From contig CAZNLR010000034.1 of assembly GCA_964574215.1 (NCBI GenBank), forward strand, positions 1 through 55,847: DNA of 55,847 nt, given 5' to 3'. The first letter of the stretch is position 1, and each line of letters starts with the position of its first letter. The notes under the pieces are model-generated. The model was not told the origin of the DNA, ran no database searches, and saw only the letters and a list, made by a program, of their open reading frames with translations. Both the position numbers and the translations under genes were made by a program. The stretch comes from GCA-2725625 sp964574215 (lineage in GTDB: Bacteria > Pseudomonadota > Alphaproteobacteria > Rhodospirillales > UBA2165). Shown one piece after another: positions 42,357 through 51,030 of this stretch.

Positions 42357-42794
42357 ATGTCCTGGAAAATTTGGTTGGACGACGACGAGTCTCTTTTGTG
42401 CAGCCTCGGTTCCGGAGAGATAACCGCCAAAGAAGTAATTGAATCGGCGAAAACGTTACCTGACTTTCGTCCGGGGCTTGATCGGCTAACAATATTCGAC
42501 CATTCGGCAAAATTTTCTTCGCTCAATTTTGACGAACTTATGAAAGTTAACGATTTTGTTCGTTCAATTGAAACGCCGGGCGGCAAAAATATCTCCTCGC
42601 GGCCGACCGTCAATATTAAAGTCGCCTATGTATGCCCTGACGAGATGGGCATACTGATATTGGACCTCTTTAACAATCTGTGGGACAAGGAATCCGGCGA
42701 ACAGGTCGACTACGATATTTTTTCGACCATCGAAGACGCTTTGTTCTGGCTGGAACGTCCCAATACGAAAGTTTCTCTCCCGGCGCTGGTTTAA
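42357..42794 (+). CDS. Hypothetical protein, weakly STAS/SpoIIAA-like
   Basis: A 145-aa protein with a good GGAG ribosome site. Its layout (MSWKIWLDDDESLLCSLGSG, then KTLPDFRPGLDRLTIFDHSA and a C-terminal helix with FWLERPN) resembles STAS/SpoIIAA-like domains found in bacterial signalling, but the match is weak. No signal peptide. It is in the disturbed stretch between the S4 remnant and fdxA. The function is unknown. Confidence 0.65.
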   Translation: MSWKIWLDDDESLLCSLGSGEITAKEVIESAKTLPDFRPGLDRLTIFDHSAKFSSLNFDELMKVNDFVRSIETPGGKNISSRPTVNIKVAYVCPDEMGILILDLFNNLWDKESGEQVDYDIFSTIEDALFWLERPNTKVSLPALV

Positions 42795-43000
42795 TTTTAT
42801 TCCGCTGGCGGCGGCAGATCGGTCGTAAATCCGTTAGGCACCCAACTTCAATATTGTTGAAATTGCCACACTCGTTTCCTATATGCTGGTAGTTGCCTAA
42901 CCGTTGTTGGCTGTTTTTCCTATTTCGATAAATTAGTGATTAAACCAAATAAATTTCGAAACTGGGTATCAAATTTAAACTATCCATCTGAGTCGCAATA

Positions 43001-43549
43001 ATGACTAAAAAGTTGGAAGATCAAACACGACAATATTATGACGCAATAGAGGACGCGCCCATCGGAATCGTTCTTTGGGATGCGAAAGACCGATTGGTCA
43101 AATGCAATCGAGCTTTCCGCGAAATTCATGGTCAATTCGCTGACATATTGAAGCCCGGATTGAAAGCAGACGTTTTACTCCGAAGGCTGAAAGAAGCCGG
43201 ACTTCAGGTATTCGAAAATGAAAAATTAGTGGATGCGGAATCCGGTCCAATGGAACGGCGAAATCGACAAACTATACCCGATGTCATCGCCGTTCACGAA
43301 GATCGATGGTTTCAGCTGCGTCGGCAAAGACTGGCGGACGGTATTTCTCCGTCTATGCAGCCGCATGTGTTTGACGCGTTCAATCGTCTGGGATTTGACA
43401 GCACTAATATCAAAGGGACCGGCATCGGTTTGACAGTCTCCAAGCACCTCACCGAACTAATGGGAGGACGGATCGGCTTTGAAAGCACCGAGGGAGCCGG
43501 CAGCAAATTCTGGATCGAGATTCCCTGTGCCGAAAAAACTAATCATTGA
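43001..43549 (+). pseudogene. PAS-histidine kinase remnant lacking the DHp and N-box region
   Basis: In one open frame of 182 aa, residues 1 to about 113 form a PAS domain (IEDAPIGIVLWDAKDRLVKC, WFQLRRQRLADG), and the rest is the last part of a histidine-kinase ATPase domain (ISPSMQPHVFDAFNRLG, GTGIGLTVSKHLTELMGGRI and FESTEGAGSKFWIEIP). The phospho-acceptor helix and the N-box are absent, so the kinase cannot phosphorylate. The join is at RLADG/ISPSM. An internal in-frame deletion is the simplest explanation; see the finding. Confidence 0.7.
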
Positions 43550-43723
43550 TACTTACCGCGGCCAAATGCCGGAATAATCGCTCATCTATGGGAAAGTCCG
43601 TTATTGAGAGTAATTAGGATTGTTTTAATACCTCACTGCCGGCTTAATCCCCATGACCCGTTGATCCATACCTCTTTTTTCGTAACGCTGTACCGAACTG
43701 ACGGTGGCGTTCATGGTTGGCAA

Positions 43724-43773
43724 TCCGTCAAATGGATTTAAGATGGGTTCCGTCAAATGGATTTAAGATGGGT
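43724..43773. repeat. Perfect 25-bp tandem duplication
   Basis: Two adjoining identical 25-base units (43724-43748 and 43749-43773) lie upstream of the cupin gene. This looks like a recent slippage duplication. The cupin's ribosome site is 27 bases further, so the duplication may alter the gene's promoter or leader. Confidence 0.85.
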
Positions 43774-43812
43774 ATTGGGCGCTAACCGATCATAAAAATA
43801 AGGAGAGCAGGC

Positions 43813-44397
43813 ATGACCAACCACGTCTACACACCGAGTTCGGAAGAGGTAAAAAGCCGGGTCGCGCGATTCGACGACCTCCAGCAGATGACGACCTTTA
43901 AGGAATGGGAACAGATCGGTCAGGAGGCCTTGGACGTCATGTTCGCCCGTAAATTGATGCCGGTCATTCTGGACGATGATAAAAATCTGTTCGGTACGAC
44001 CTCGCCCATAATCGGCGCCGCCGGCACCACCATGTTCATATCCACCATGCCGCCGGGCCAGGGTCCCTGCCTCCATTCCCACAATAAGACCTTCGAAACG
44101 TTCATCGTTTTGGAGGGCTCGATCGAATATTACATCGGCGACCCGATTGAGCATCAGGTGACCTTGAACAAGTGGGATACGTTTTCCTGTCCGCCGGGAG
44201 TCTATCGCGCCTTTAAAAATGTTGGTGAAAGCGATGCCGTCCAGTTAACGGTGATTTCCGGCCTGATAAAGGGCGAAAATGACAACTCGGTGGCGGCATC
44301 GGTGGAGCAGGATCTGAAAAATCGTTTCGGCGACGAGGTGGTCGATACAATTCGGTCCAAGGTGACATTCGATCCGCCGCAAAATACTACCGAGTAA
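43813..44397 (+). CDS. Cupin-domain protein
   Basis: A 194-aa cupin. The metal-binding part is PPGQGPCLHSHNKTFETFIVLEGSIEYYIGD (written here as about 75-89 and 90-105), with His ligands in HSHN and a second motif around DTFSCPPGVYRAFKN. The ribosome site is AAGGAGAG. It probably binds a metal ion and acts as a small-molecule enzyme or sensor; the substrate is unknown. It is convergent with the methyltransferase gene and followed by a hairpin. Confidence 0.85.
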   Translation: MTNHVYTPSSEEVKSRVARFDDLQQMTTFKEWEQIGQEALDVMFARKLMPVILDDDKNLFGTTSPIIGAAGTTMFISTMPPGQGPCLHSHNKTFETFIVLEGSIEYYIGDPIEHQVTLNKWDTFSCPPGVYRAFKNVGESDAVQLTVISGLIKGENDNSVAASVEQDLKNRFGDEVVDTIRSKVTFDPPQNTTE

Positions 44398-44412
44398 ACA
44401 ATTTTACTCGGT
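44389..44412. terminator. Hairpin between convergent cupin and methyltransferase genes
   Basis: A perfect 10-bp stem ACCGAGTAAA / TTTACTCGGT with the loop CAAT overlaps the cupin stop codon. There is no strong T-run on the plus side, so it may be a weak terminator for either strand or an RNA stabiliser. Confidence 0.45.
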
Positions 44413-44470
44413 TCATAGCGGACCATCTGGAGCAGGGCAAAAAGACACCGGCATTGATGGCGAATTAATC

Positions 44471-45079
44471 CTAATCTACTTTTTTTCGAAATATTACTGT
44501 CAAATTGTTGGCGGGCATATCGACCTTTTCGTCAAATGTGAAGCCATTTTCATTGGCGATAACGCTGACTTCAGTAAGGTCGCGGACACCCCATTCCGGG
44601 TTGCGGCGCTTTAGGTTTTCGCTGAACCGGGCGTTGCTGGCCGAGGTGTGGCGGCCATCGATCATAAAAGGTCCGTAAAGGATTACTGGTGCCGTCGGCG
44701 GCAGGATTGACGCGGCACCCTCGAACAATCCCAGGCACGACGGCCAGGGGGAAATGTGGATCATATTAACGCAAACAATGGCGGTGGCTTCGGTAACCTC
44801 CCACCGGTCGTTTCTTGTATCCAAATCGATAGGATCGTTGATATTCCCACCACCAATTATTTCCCGCCAGGCGACGATGCTTTCCCGATGTTCGTGTTCG
44901 GGATCGCTCGGTTGCCATTCGAGGTTGGGAAAGGCAGGTGCAAAATGGGCGGCATGCTGGCCCGAGCCGCTGGCGATTTCCAGCACCAGTCCAGTTTCCG
45001 GCAGATGTCTTTTCAGAACTTCCAGTATGGGGTCTTTATTTCGGTCCGGGGCCGGCCAGGTCAGCAATTTGTCAGTCAT
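44471..45079 (-). CDS. DUF938-type SAM-dependent methyltransferase-like protein
   Basis: A 202-aa protein of the DUF938 family (class I methyltransferase fold). The pattern is WPAPDRNKDPILEVLKRHLP, then LVLEIASGSGQHAAHFAPAF, and LEWQPSDPEHEHRESIVAWR. The SAM-binding glycine-rich loop is EIASGSGQH. The substrate is not known. It is convergent with the cupin and transcribed away from the TerB-like gene start at 45157. Confidence 0.85.
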   Translation of the reverse strand: MTDKLLTWPAPDRNKDPILEVLKRHLPETGLVLEIASGSGQHAAHFAPAFPNLEWQPSDPEHEHRESIVAWREIIGGGNINDPIDLDTRNDRWEVTEATAIVCVNMIHISPWPSCLGLFEGAASILPPTAPVILYGPFMIDGRHTSASNARFSENLKRRNPEWGVRDLTEVSVIANENGFTFDEKVDMPANNLTVIFRKKVD

Positions 45080-45156
45080 ATTTTATCACTATTGAAATTG
45101 CATGGATTGGGCAAGAAGAGCTTGAAAGTCCGATCATATATGATAGGCAAACCGCC

Positions 45157-45615
45157 ATGATAGACCGCTTTAAAAAATTATTTTCTTCGGACGACAAAGT
45201 ATCCGATACGGGTCACAGCGACGAAGAATTGCACCTGGCCGCATCGGCCCTTTTGGTCGAAGCCGCCTGCATGGACGGCAATTTCGACGATGACGAACGG
45301 GCCAGCATTACCGGCATCCTGAAAAACCGGTTTGAGCTGTCCGAGGACGAAACCGCTACGGTGATTGCCGAGGCCGAACAGGCGGTTGAGCATTCGGGTC
45401 AGCTTTATGCGTTTACCCGGGTGATAAAAGACCGTTATTCAGACGAGGAACGGATTAGTATGATCGAAATGTTGTGGGAGGTGGCCTTCGCCGACGGCAA
45501 TGTCGATCATTTTGAGGACAATTTGATCCGCCGGGTGGCCGGATTGATATTCGTTAGCGATCGTGACCGCGGCATTGCACGTAAAAAGGTGATGGCAAGA
45601 CTTGGCATATCCTGA
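45157..45615 (+). CDS. TerB-family protein
   Basis: A 152-aa helical protein of the TerB/tellurite-resistance family. Landmarks: EELHLAASALLVEAACMDGN, DDDERASITGILKNRFELSE and MLWEVAFADGNVDHFEDNLI, with acidic residues that could bind a metal. Start at ATG 45157; the longer frame from 44938 runs through the methyltransferase control region. Family members are linked to membrane stress or metal sensing; tellurite resistance itself is not implied. It is followed by fdxA. Confidence 0.82.
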   Translation: MIDRFKKLFSSDDKVSDTGHSDEELHLAASALLVEAACMDGNFDDDERASITGILKNRFELSEDETATVIAEAEQAVEHSGQLYAFTRVIKDRYSDEERISMIEMLWEVAFADGNVDHFEDNLIRRVAGLIFVSDRDRGIARKKVMARLGIS

Positions 45616-45684
45616 TCATCCGTGTAAGAAAGGAGCCGCGCATCCGATGGGCAAAGAGTTACTAGGGATTAAACGGAGATAAAT

Positions 45685-46020
45685 ATGACTTACTTAGTCG
45701 TTGAAAATTGTATCAAATGTAAATTTATGGATTGCGTCGAGGTTTGTCCCGTCGACTGCTTCTATGAGGGTGAAAATTTTCTCGTCATCAACCCCGACGA
45801 ATGTATTGATTGCGGCGTGTGCGAACCGGAATGTCCGGCCGAAGCCATTGTCCCCGATACCGAGGACGGTCTCGATCAGTGGCTGGAAATCAACACCAAA
45901 TATTCCGCCGAATGGCCAAATATTACGGTTAAGGGTGAATCCCCCGCTGACGCCGAGGAATGGAAAGACAAGCCTGACAAACTCGGCATGTTGAGCTCCA
46001 ATCCGGGCGCGGGCAGCTAA
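45685..46020 (+). CDS. fdxA: Ferredoxin FdxA (7Fe-type)
   Basis: A 111-aa ferredoxin with a [3Fe-4S]/[4Fe-4S] pattern: CIKCKFMDCVEVCPVDCFYE, then CIDCGVCEPECPAEAI. The C-terminal extension (DQWLEINTKYSAEWPNITVK) is typical of alphaproteobacterial FdxA. It is preceded by a good ribosome site and followed by a terminator. In many relatives it lies next to an S4-domain gene and carD, as here, but about 3.4 kb separate it from the S4 remnant. It may supply electrons to the many Fe-S enzymes in the window, but that is inference. Confidence 0.95.
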   Translation: MTYLVVENCIKCKFMDCVEVCPVDCFYEGENFLVINPDECIDCGVCEPECPAEAIVPDTEDGLDQWLEINTKYSAEWPNITVKGESPADAEEWKDKPDKLGMLSSNPGAGS

Positions 46021-46059
46021 AAACACCGCGATCCAGGTTCAAAGTAATAGCAAAGAAAG

Positions 46060-46085
46060 GCAGTCCGCTCAGGCGGGCTGCTTTT
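46060..46085 (+). terminator. Intrinsic terminator after fdxA
   Basis: A 9-bp stem GCAGTCCGC / GCGGGCTGC (one G-U pair) with the loop TCAG is followed by TTTTC. It ends 39 bases after the fdxA stop, so carD has its own promoter. Confidence 0.85.
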
Positions 46086-46482
46086 CAATTGTTTCTTTGT
46101 ATTTAATGGACTTAGAGTTCCGATTTACCACTGTTTGTGAACAATTGTGGCCAAGGCCTATATTTTCACTGGAAAATGTGGTATAACACTCCCGCCGGTC
46201 GTTTGATCGGCTTCGTGCTGTTGGACGCGTAGCTGACGCACCTGGGATCAATCTATCGGGAAAATCGAATATTTGCCCCGATGTATCGAGATTAGACGGA
46301 AAAATCCGCATAAATGCTTGAGGAGTAATAAAGTTTCGTCAGTTACCCGTATCAGAAACCGGGAAATTCAAAGTGAATCGAGTGCCGTTTCGACGTAGCG
46401 GCCAAGGCGGAAGTTTGGGTCGGAATTTTGACCTTTCCTGGTGGAAAGACAATTCGAATTCAACTGGAGTGAAAATTTTAGT
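46086..46482 (+). promoter_or_regulatory. Long leader and promoter region of carD
   Basis: About 400 bases between the fdxA terminator and carD, with no supported gene. A promoter of carD must lie here; a possible -10 TATAAC is at 46182-46187, but no matching -35 was fixed. If that is right, the leader is about 290 bases. No riboswitch was recognised. Confidence 0.4.
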
Positions 46483-47001
46483 ATGGCGACTGCAAAGAAA
46501 AGCAAGAAAGATAAACTGGAATTCAAGGCCGGCGACTTTGTCGTTTACCCGACCCACGGCGTGGGTCAGGTGCAGGGCATCGAAAAAGAGACCATCGGCG
46601 GGCACGATCTGAGCCTCGTCGTGGTGACTTTCGACAATGACCGCATGACTCTCAGGGTGCCGACCAACAAAATGGCGACATCCGGCCTCCGGCGGGTCTC
46701 GAGCCGGAAAATTATGGATCAGGCGGTGACCACCCTTAAAGGCCGCGCCCGGGTCAAGCGCACCATGTGGAGCCGCCGCGCCCAGGAATACGAAGCCAAG
46801 ATCAATTCCGGCGATCCGGTTCTCATCGCCGAAGTGGTGCGCGATCTGCACCGCAATGTGGGACAGCCCGACCAATCCTTCAGCGAGCGCCAAATTTACG
46901 AGGCCGCTTTGGAGCGTCTGGCCGGCGAATTCGCCGCCGTCGAAAGCATTGATAAGGAAAAAGCGACGGAAAAACTGGAAGAGGTTCTCCAGGCCGCGTG
47001 A
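46483..47001 (+). CDS. carD: CarD-family transcription regulator
   Basis: A 172-aa CarD/CdnL-type RNA-polymerase-binding protein. The N-terminal RNA-polymerase-interaction domain is FKAGDFVVYPTHGVGQVQGI and RMTLRVPTNKMATSGLRRVS; the C-terminal helical DNA-binding part (ERQIYEAALERLAGEFAAVE) follows. Start set at ATG 46483 (MATAKKSKKDKLEF); the upstream GTG at 46441 lacks conservation. It controls rRNA and stress promoters in relatives. It is 82 bases upstream of the folded element at 47043. Confidence 0.93.
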   Translation: MATAKKSKKDKLEFKAGDFVVYPTHGVGQVQGIEKETIGGHDLSLVVVTFDNDRMTLRVPTNKMATSGLRRVSSRKIMDQAVTTLKGRARVKRTMWSRRAQEYEAKINSGDPVLIAEVVRDLHRNVGQPDQSFSERQIYEAALERLAGEFAAVESIDKEKATEKLEEVLQAA

Positions 47002-47042
47002 TTTTTGCCCCTCTTAATTAGTAGCCCCTCAAGTTAGTAGCT

Positions 47043-47233
47043 CCTCAAGCGCCGGGCACCCTCCGGGTGCTTGGCTCATGTGCCATAAGGCGCGGCGCGC
47101 GGTCGCGCTTGCCAAAGTTCAGAAATGAACTTTGATTTGGAGTTTAGTGAACAGACTTTTGAAGCCCGCGACTGCGGGCCGGCGCTCCTGCGCCGTGAGC
47201 CAAGAGAGCGGAGCGATCGCCCGGCGCCTGAGG
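47043..47233. other. Highly structured intergenic element (candidate ncRNA or REP-like element)
   Basis: A 191-base element with near-perfect terminal complementarity: 47043-47057 pairs with 47219-47233 (14 of 15), and 47071-47080 pairs with 47194-47203. Inside lie four smaller hairpins: GCGCG/CGCGC near 47095-47108, a 9-bp stem with a GAAA tetraloop (47113-47134), GCCCGC/GCGGGC with loop GACT (47164-47179) and GGCGC/GCGCC with loop TCCT (47181-47194). No coding frame runs through it. It lies between carD and the SLOG gene. Function unknown; see the finding. Confidence 0.7.
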
Positions 47234-47258
47234 GACAAAAATATGTTAGAATCCAGAG

Positions 47259-47717
47259 ATGATCGAAAAAATCATCTCTGGTGGGCAGACAGGTGTTGAT
47301 CGGGCAGCATTAGACGCGGCGTTGCGGCTGGATATCGATTGCGGTGGCTGGTGTCCGGCGGGACGATGGGCCGAAGACGGTGAAATTGCTGATAAGTATC
47401 CCCTGCAAGAGACCGATAGTCCCGATCCGGTGGAGCGAACCAGCCTCAACGTAGCCGAAGCCGACGGAACGCTTTTGCTTACCGATGGAGAGTTGGACCA
47501 GGGCTCTAAACTCTGCCGGGAGTTGGCGCCCAAGTTGAAAAAACCCTGTCTCGTGTTCGATTTTGCCGGTCACGGCCATGTTGCCGATGTGCGGGATTGG
47601 GTGACAGACAACAAAATTGCGACCCTTAATATCGCCGGTCCCCGGGAAAGTAACATGCCGGGCATCTACGAACTATCCATCGGTTTCCTAACGGAGCTGT
47701 TCGGCAGTTTGAAATAA
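47259..47717 (+). CDS. SLOG-domain protein (putative molybdenum carrier / YpsA-related)
   Basis: A 152-aa protein of the SLOG-like family annotated in relatives as a putative molybdenum carrier. The motif SGGQTGVDRAALDAALRLDI near the N terminus, CGGWCPAGRWAEDGEI, and PLQETDSPDPVERTSLNVAE are typical. It probably binds a nucleotide-like ligand. No molybdenum cofactor gene is nearby, so the function is not assigned with confidence. It is convergent with the M48 protease, six bases apart. Confidence 0.8.
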   Translation: MIEKIISGGQTGVDRAALDAALRLDIDCGGWCPAGRWAEDGEIADKYPLQETDSPDPVERTSLNVAEADGTLLLTDGELDQGSKLCRELAPKLKKPCLVFDFAGHGHVADVRDWVTDNKIATLNIAGPRESNMPGIYELSIGFLTELFGSLK

Positions 47718-47723
47718 CCAGTA

Positions 47724-49205
47724 TTACTCAACCACCATCTTAACCAGTTGCCCGGTGCGCAGGCGGTCCTGGGGATTGAGCCCGTTGAGAACCCGGAAGC
47801 GCTCCTCGCGGAAATCCTTAAACGGCATGCGGCTGACAAACGAAGCTACCGTATCACCTGCCTTAACGGGTCTAATGGCCAGTCTCTGCGGTTTATAACG
47901 GGCGGCTTCGGCTTCGGTGATGTCACGCAGGCTGAACGTGGTTTGCCTCAGACCCAGCGACAGGCGGTTGGTGAGATGGGAAGGCGTCAGGAAGACAAGG
48001 CGATAAATCCGTTCACCCGTACCCCGGGCGACGACGAACCGAAGATCGATGGTCCGACCCTGGCGGCTGAGACGGGCGGTTCCGGTGGCGCCCTGTTTAC
48101 CGTTAATGGTGAGGGCCTCAAGACTCGACAATCTGAGTTTCCTCACCCAGACATTCTGGATATAGGAGGTGAGGCGGCCTTTGTAGGGTTTGCGCGCCAT
48201 GTCGAACTGAATGATCGATCCCTCCGGACCCCGCGCCACCACGGCCGATGGCGAATTGAACAGGCGAAATCCTTGCGGCACATCGAAACGAAACCTCATT
48301 TTGGGGTGAATGAAGGCGGTGCCGCGGATAAATCCCTGGTCGGGATCGTCCCCGTACATTATCCCATGAAGCTTTTCCAAATAATCGATGGGCCCGGTAA
48401 AGGTGCCGGATTTGGAGCCCGCCGCCTGTTGGATGGCCCGTTGCACCCGCTCCAGCGTCCTGGGGTGAGTGGACGACATGCTGATCTGGTCGACGGATTG
48501 TTCCTTCTTGCCCTTCAACTTCGCTTGGAATTGGCTGTGGCGGCGCAACTTGGTCAGAAAGCTGGCCATCGCCTTGGTGGTGTAGTTGCCCCGTGACAGG
48601 TATCTGACGCCCAGAGAATCGGCCTGGAACTCCTGGTTTCTCGAATAGGATTTAAGCGCGGTGTGGCTGATGACGTTGGCCAGATCGCCGGCGGCACCGC
48701 CCAGCAGTATGCCGGCGGCGAGGGAACCGACACCGGCCAAAATGCTGCCGCCGTAACGTTGGGCGGTATGACGGGCGGTCACATGTCCTATTTCATGGGC
48801 CATGACGCCCGCCAGTTCGGCCTCGTTGCCGGCCAGGGCCATGAGCCCGCGGGTGACATAGACATAACCGCCGGGCAGCGCGAAGGCGTTGATTTGATCC
48901 GAATTCAGGACGGTAAAGGTCCAGCCGATATTGGGCATTTCCGATTTCTGCGCCAGTTTGTTACCGATCTTATTGACATATGATGTGACCACCGGGTCCT
49001 TGTACGCTCCCGAGAATTGTTTGAGGATTTTGGGATGTTCCTCGGCGCCGATGCGTTTTTCGTCCGCCGGAGACATGAACCCGGTGAAACTCTGTTCGCC
49101 CGTTGCCGGATTGACCGAACAGCCGCTCAGCGCAGCAGTCGACAAAACAACCAGCGTAACGCCGATCAGGTTTAAAACTCTTTTTTTCATCCCAACCAAT
49201 ATCAT
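47724..49205 (-). CDS. Periplasmic M48-family metalloprotease with LysM-like C terminus (lipoprotein)
   Basis: A 493-aa M48 zinc protease, like BepA/YfgC. It has a lipoprotein signal with lipobox ALSGC (Cys29) and catalytic HEIGH (137-141) with the distal Glu in YSRNQEFQADSLGVRY. The C-terminal region includes IRPVKAGDTVASFVSRMPFK, a LysM-like peptidoglycan-binding module. Start at 49205 overlaps the nuclease stop by ATGA; a second ATG at 49190 would give a more usual signal. It likely acts in outer-membrane protein quality control in the periplasm. It is the last gene of a two-gene operon. Confidence 0.88.
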   Translation of the reverse strand: MILVGMKKRVLNLIGVTLVVLSTAALSGCSVNPATGEQSFTGFMSPADEKRIGAEEHPKILKQFSGAYKDPVVTSYVNKIGNKLAQKSEMPNIGWTFTVLNSDQINAFALPGGYVYVTRGLMALAGNEAELAGVMAHEIGHVTARHTAQRYGGSILAGVGSLAAGILLGGAAGDLANVISHTALKSYSRNQEFQADSLGVRYLSRGNYTTKAMASFLTKLRRHSQFQAKLKGKKEQSVDQISMSSTHPRTLERVQRAIQQAAGSKSGTFTGPIDYLEKLHGIMYGDDPDQGFIRGTAFIHPKMRFRFDVPQGFRLFNSPSAVVARGPEGSIIQFDMARKPYKGRLTSYIQNVWVRKLRLSSLEALTINGKQGATGTARLSRQGRTIDLRFVVARGTGERIYRLVFLTPSHLTNRLSLGLRQTTFSLRDITEAEAARYKPQRLAIRPVKAGDTVASFVSRMPFKDFREERFRVLNGLNPQDRLRTGQLVKMVVE

Positions 49206-49999
49206 TTTTCGAGAACCTCAATTTGCTCCGGATGTGTCGCGTTTATCATAGGACCGTTGTAGGATTTGAGCCACCCCCGCACCCGGATGCGTTTACCTTT
49301 CAATGTCATGGGATCGAGCGTGTCAACACCGAACAACCGCACCGCCCGGCCGGCAATGGTAATGGTGAAATCTGTCCGCCAATTGGCTCCGAAGTTGAGA
49401 AAGATTTTTTTCCTCACCTTGGCAACGTCCAGCACGCGGCCTTCCACCAGCTGAAAACCATTGATCCGCCCGGAGAGATCATCGCTCTTTCGAATTTGAT
49501 AAAACGGGTGAGACCAAATTCCCAGGCGGTTATCTCTGGCGCTTTTTTCCCGGGCCAGCATTTCCGAAATTTCAGCGCGGTTGTCGGCAAAGGAGTATAC
49601 CCGCGCCATGCCTTGGGTCAGGAGCTTACCCTGAATCCAAACGCCCGATTCCGTATACAGGTGCGCCAGCAGTCTGCCGTGTCGGTCCATCCGGCGCCCG
49701 CCGAAAGAAAGCAGTATTTTTTTGCCCAGGCTCAACGCTTCCAGGGCCGCTTTGGCCTGATCGGCAAGAGGCCATTTTTTGAAATGAGGCCGTCCCAATG
49801 GCAGTTTGGGCGCCTGGATTCCCACCAGGCGAATTTCGTGTGCCCGGCCGATAGGTGATGCCATCACGACGGTATCGCCGTCGACCACGCTCCGGACAAC
49901 TGCAGTTTCACGCGCGGCGGACTCTTTGGCACGGCAGTCCGGAACTAAAACAAGCGCAAAAAAAATTGCCGCCCATGAAAAGATAATAATTGTTCGCAT
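49202..49999 (-). CDS. Thermonuclease-family (SNase-like) exported protein
   Basis: A 265-aa protein with a signal peptide (MRTIIIFSWAAIFFALVLVP) and an SNase-type OB fold: VVRSVVDGDTVVMASPIG, EIRLVGIQAPK, and RHGRLLAHLYTESGVWIQGK with GMARVYSF. The key Arg (RLVGI) and Asp (DGDT) of the staphylococcal nuclease active site are visible; the catalytic Glu position was not confirmed. An extra C-terminal module (about residues 180-265) of unknown role follows. It is the first gene of the operon with the M48 lipoprotein, so both may act in the periplasm. Confidence 0.85.
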   Translation of the reverse strand: MRTIIIFSWAAIFFALVLVPDCRAKESAARETAVVRSVVDGDTVVMASPIGRAHEIRLVGIQAPKLPLGRPHFKKWPLADQAKAALEALSLGKKILLSFGGRRMDRHGRLLAHLYTESGVWIQGKLLTQGMARVYSFADNRAEISEMLAREKSARDNRLGIWSHPFYQIRKSDDLSGRINGFQLVEGRVLDVAKVRKKIFLNFGANWRTDFTITIAGRAVRLFGVDTLDPMTLKGKRIRVRGWLKSYNGPMINATHPEQIEVLEK

Positions 50000-50067
50000 C
50001 TCACCGAGTGTCGTATCTTAAGTACACTTCCTTCAAAGCCAGGCCTGAAAGCATCTGACGTAAATAA

Positions 50068-51030
50068 ATGGATTTTTCAAATACACAATATCAGCTTTTT
50101 CCGGAAATCGAACCGCACGCTACCGGCATGCTCGAAGTGGACGATCTGCATCGGATATACTGGGAGGTTTCGGGCAATCCGGATGGCAAGACGATACTCT
50201 TTATTCATGGCGGACCGGGCGCCGGGGCCGCCGCGGCCCATCGGCGGTTTTTCGACCCCGAATATTACCGCATTGTCGTCTTTGACCAGAGAGGCAGTGG
50301 CCGGTCAAAACCCTTCGCCGAAGTCGCTCAAAACACCACCCAACATCTTATCGGCGATATGGAGAAACTGAGAGAGTATCTTTCTATCGACCGGTGGGTG
50401 CTGTTCGGCGGTTCCTGGGGATCGTCCCTGGCATTGGCTTACGGCATCCAACATCCGGAGCGGGTTGCCGGTTTCGTCCTGAGGGGAATATTTCTTTGCA
50501 GCCGGCCGGAATTGGATTGGTTTTTGCACGGTATTCGCGCCGTCTTTCCGGAAAATTGGCGGAAATTTGCCGAATTTCTGCCGGATAGCGAACGGGCCGA
50601 CCTGTTGGGCTCATATCATGCCCGGTTGACCCACGAAAACGAGGATATCTATCTGCCGGCGGCCAAGGCCTGGGCGAATTTCGAGGGGGCATGCTCCACC
50701 CTGTTGCCCAATCCCCGCAATGTGGCCGGACTGAATTCGGGACGGGCCGCCCTGGCCCTGGCGCGCATCGAAGCCCACTATTTCGTCAACGAATTGTTCC
50801 TGCCGGAAAACTATTTTTTCGATCATCTCGAGATTATCCGGACCATTCCCGCCATTATCGTGCAGGGCCGCTACGATATGATCTGTCCCATCAAGACCGC
50901 GGACGCGCTTTCCCGTGACTGGCCGGAAGCGCAGTATATTGTTATCCCCGATGCCGGTCATTCGGCTATGGAATCGGGTGTGCGCTCGGCCTTGGTGGGG
51001 GCGACGGAAAAATTCAAAAGTGGCGCGTGA
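50068..51030 (+). CDS. pip: Proline iminopeptidase
   Basis: A 320-aa alpha/beta hydrolase of the S33 family that removes N-terminal proline. The HGGPG motif is at 47-51, the nucleophile Ser116 is in GGSWGS, and the Asp and His are in the later parts (GRYDMICP, PDAGHSAMESG). The first residues FPEIEPHATGMLEVDDLHRI and DQRGSGRSKPF are typical. It is a monocistronic gene with a loop of weak stem (51053-51079) after the stop and no clear T-run. Confidence 0.93.
   Translation: MDFSNTQYQLFPEIEPHATGMLEVDDLHRIYWEVSGNPDGKTILFIHGGPGAGAAAAHRRFFDPEYYRIVVFDQRGSGRSKPFAEVAQNTTQHLIGDMEKLREYLSIDRWVLFGGSWGSSLALAYGIQHPERVAGFVLRGIFLCSRPELDWFLHGIRAVFPENWRKFAEFLPDSERADLLGSYHARLTHENEDIYLPAAKAWANFEGACSTLLPNPRNVAGLNSGRAALALARIEAHYFVNELFLPENYFFDHLEIIRTIPAIIVQGRYDMICPIKTADALSRDWPEAQYIVIPDAGHSAMESGVRSALVGATEKFKSGA

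Noticed and set aside
47748..48596. A 282-aa plus-strand frame opposite the M48 protease
   Set aside because: The minus strand has the HEIGH motif and lipobox; this frame has no homology or start signal.
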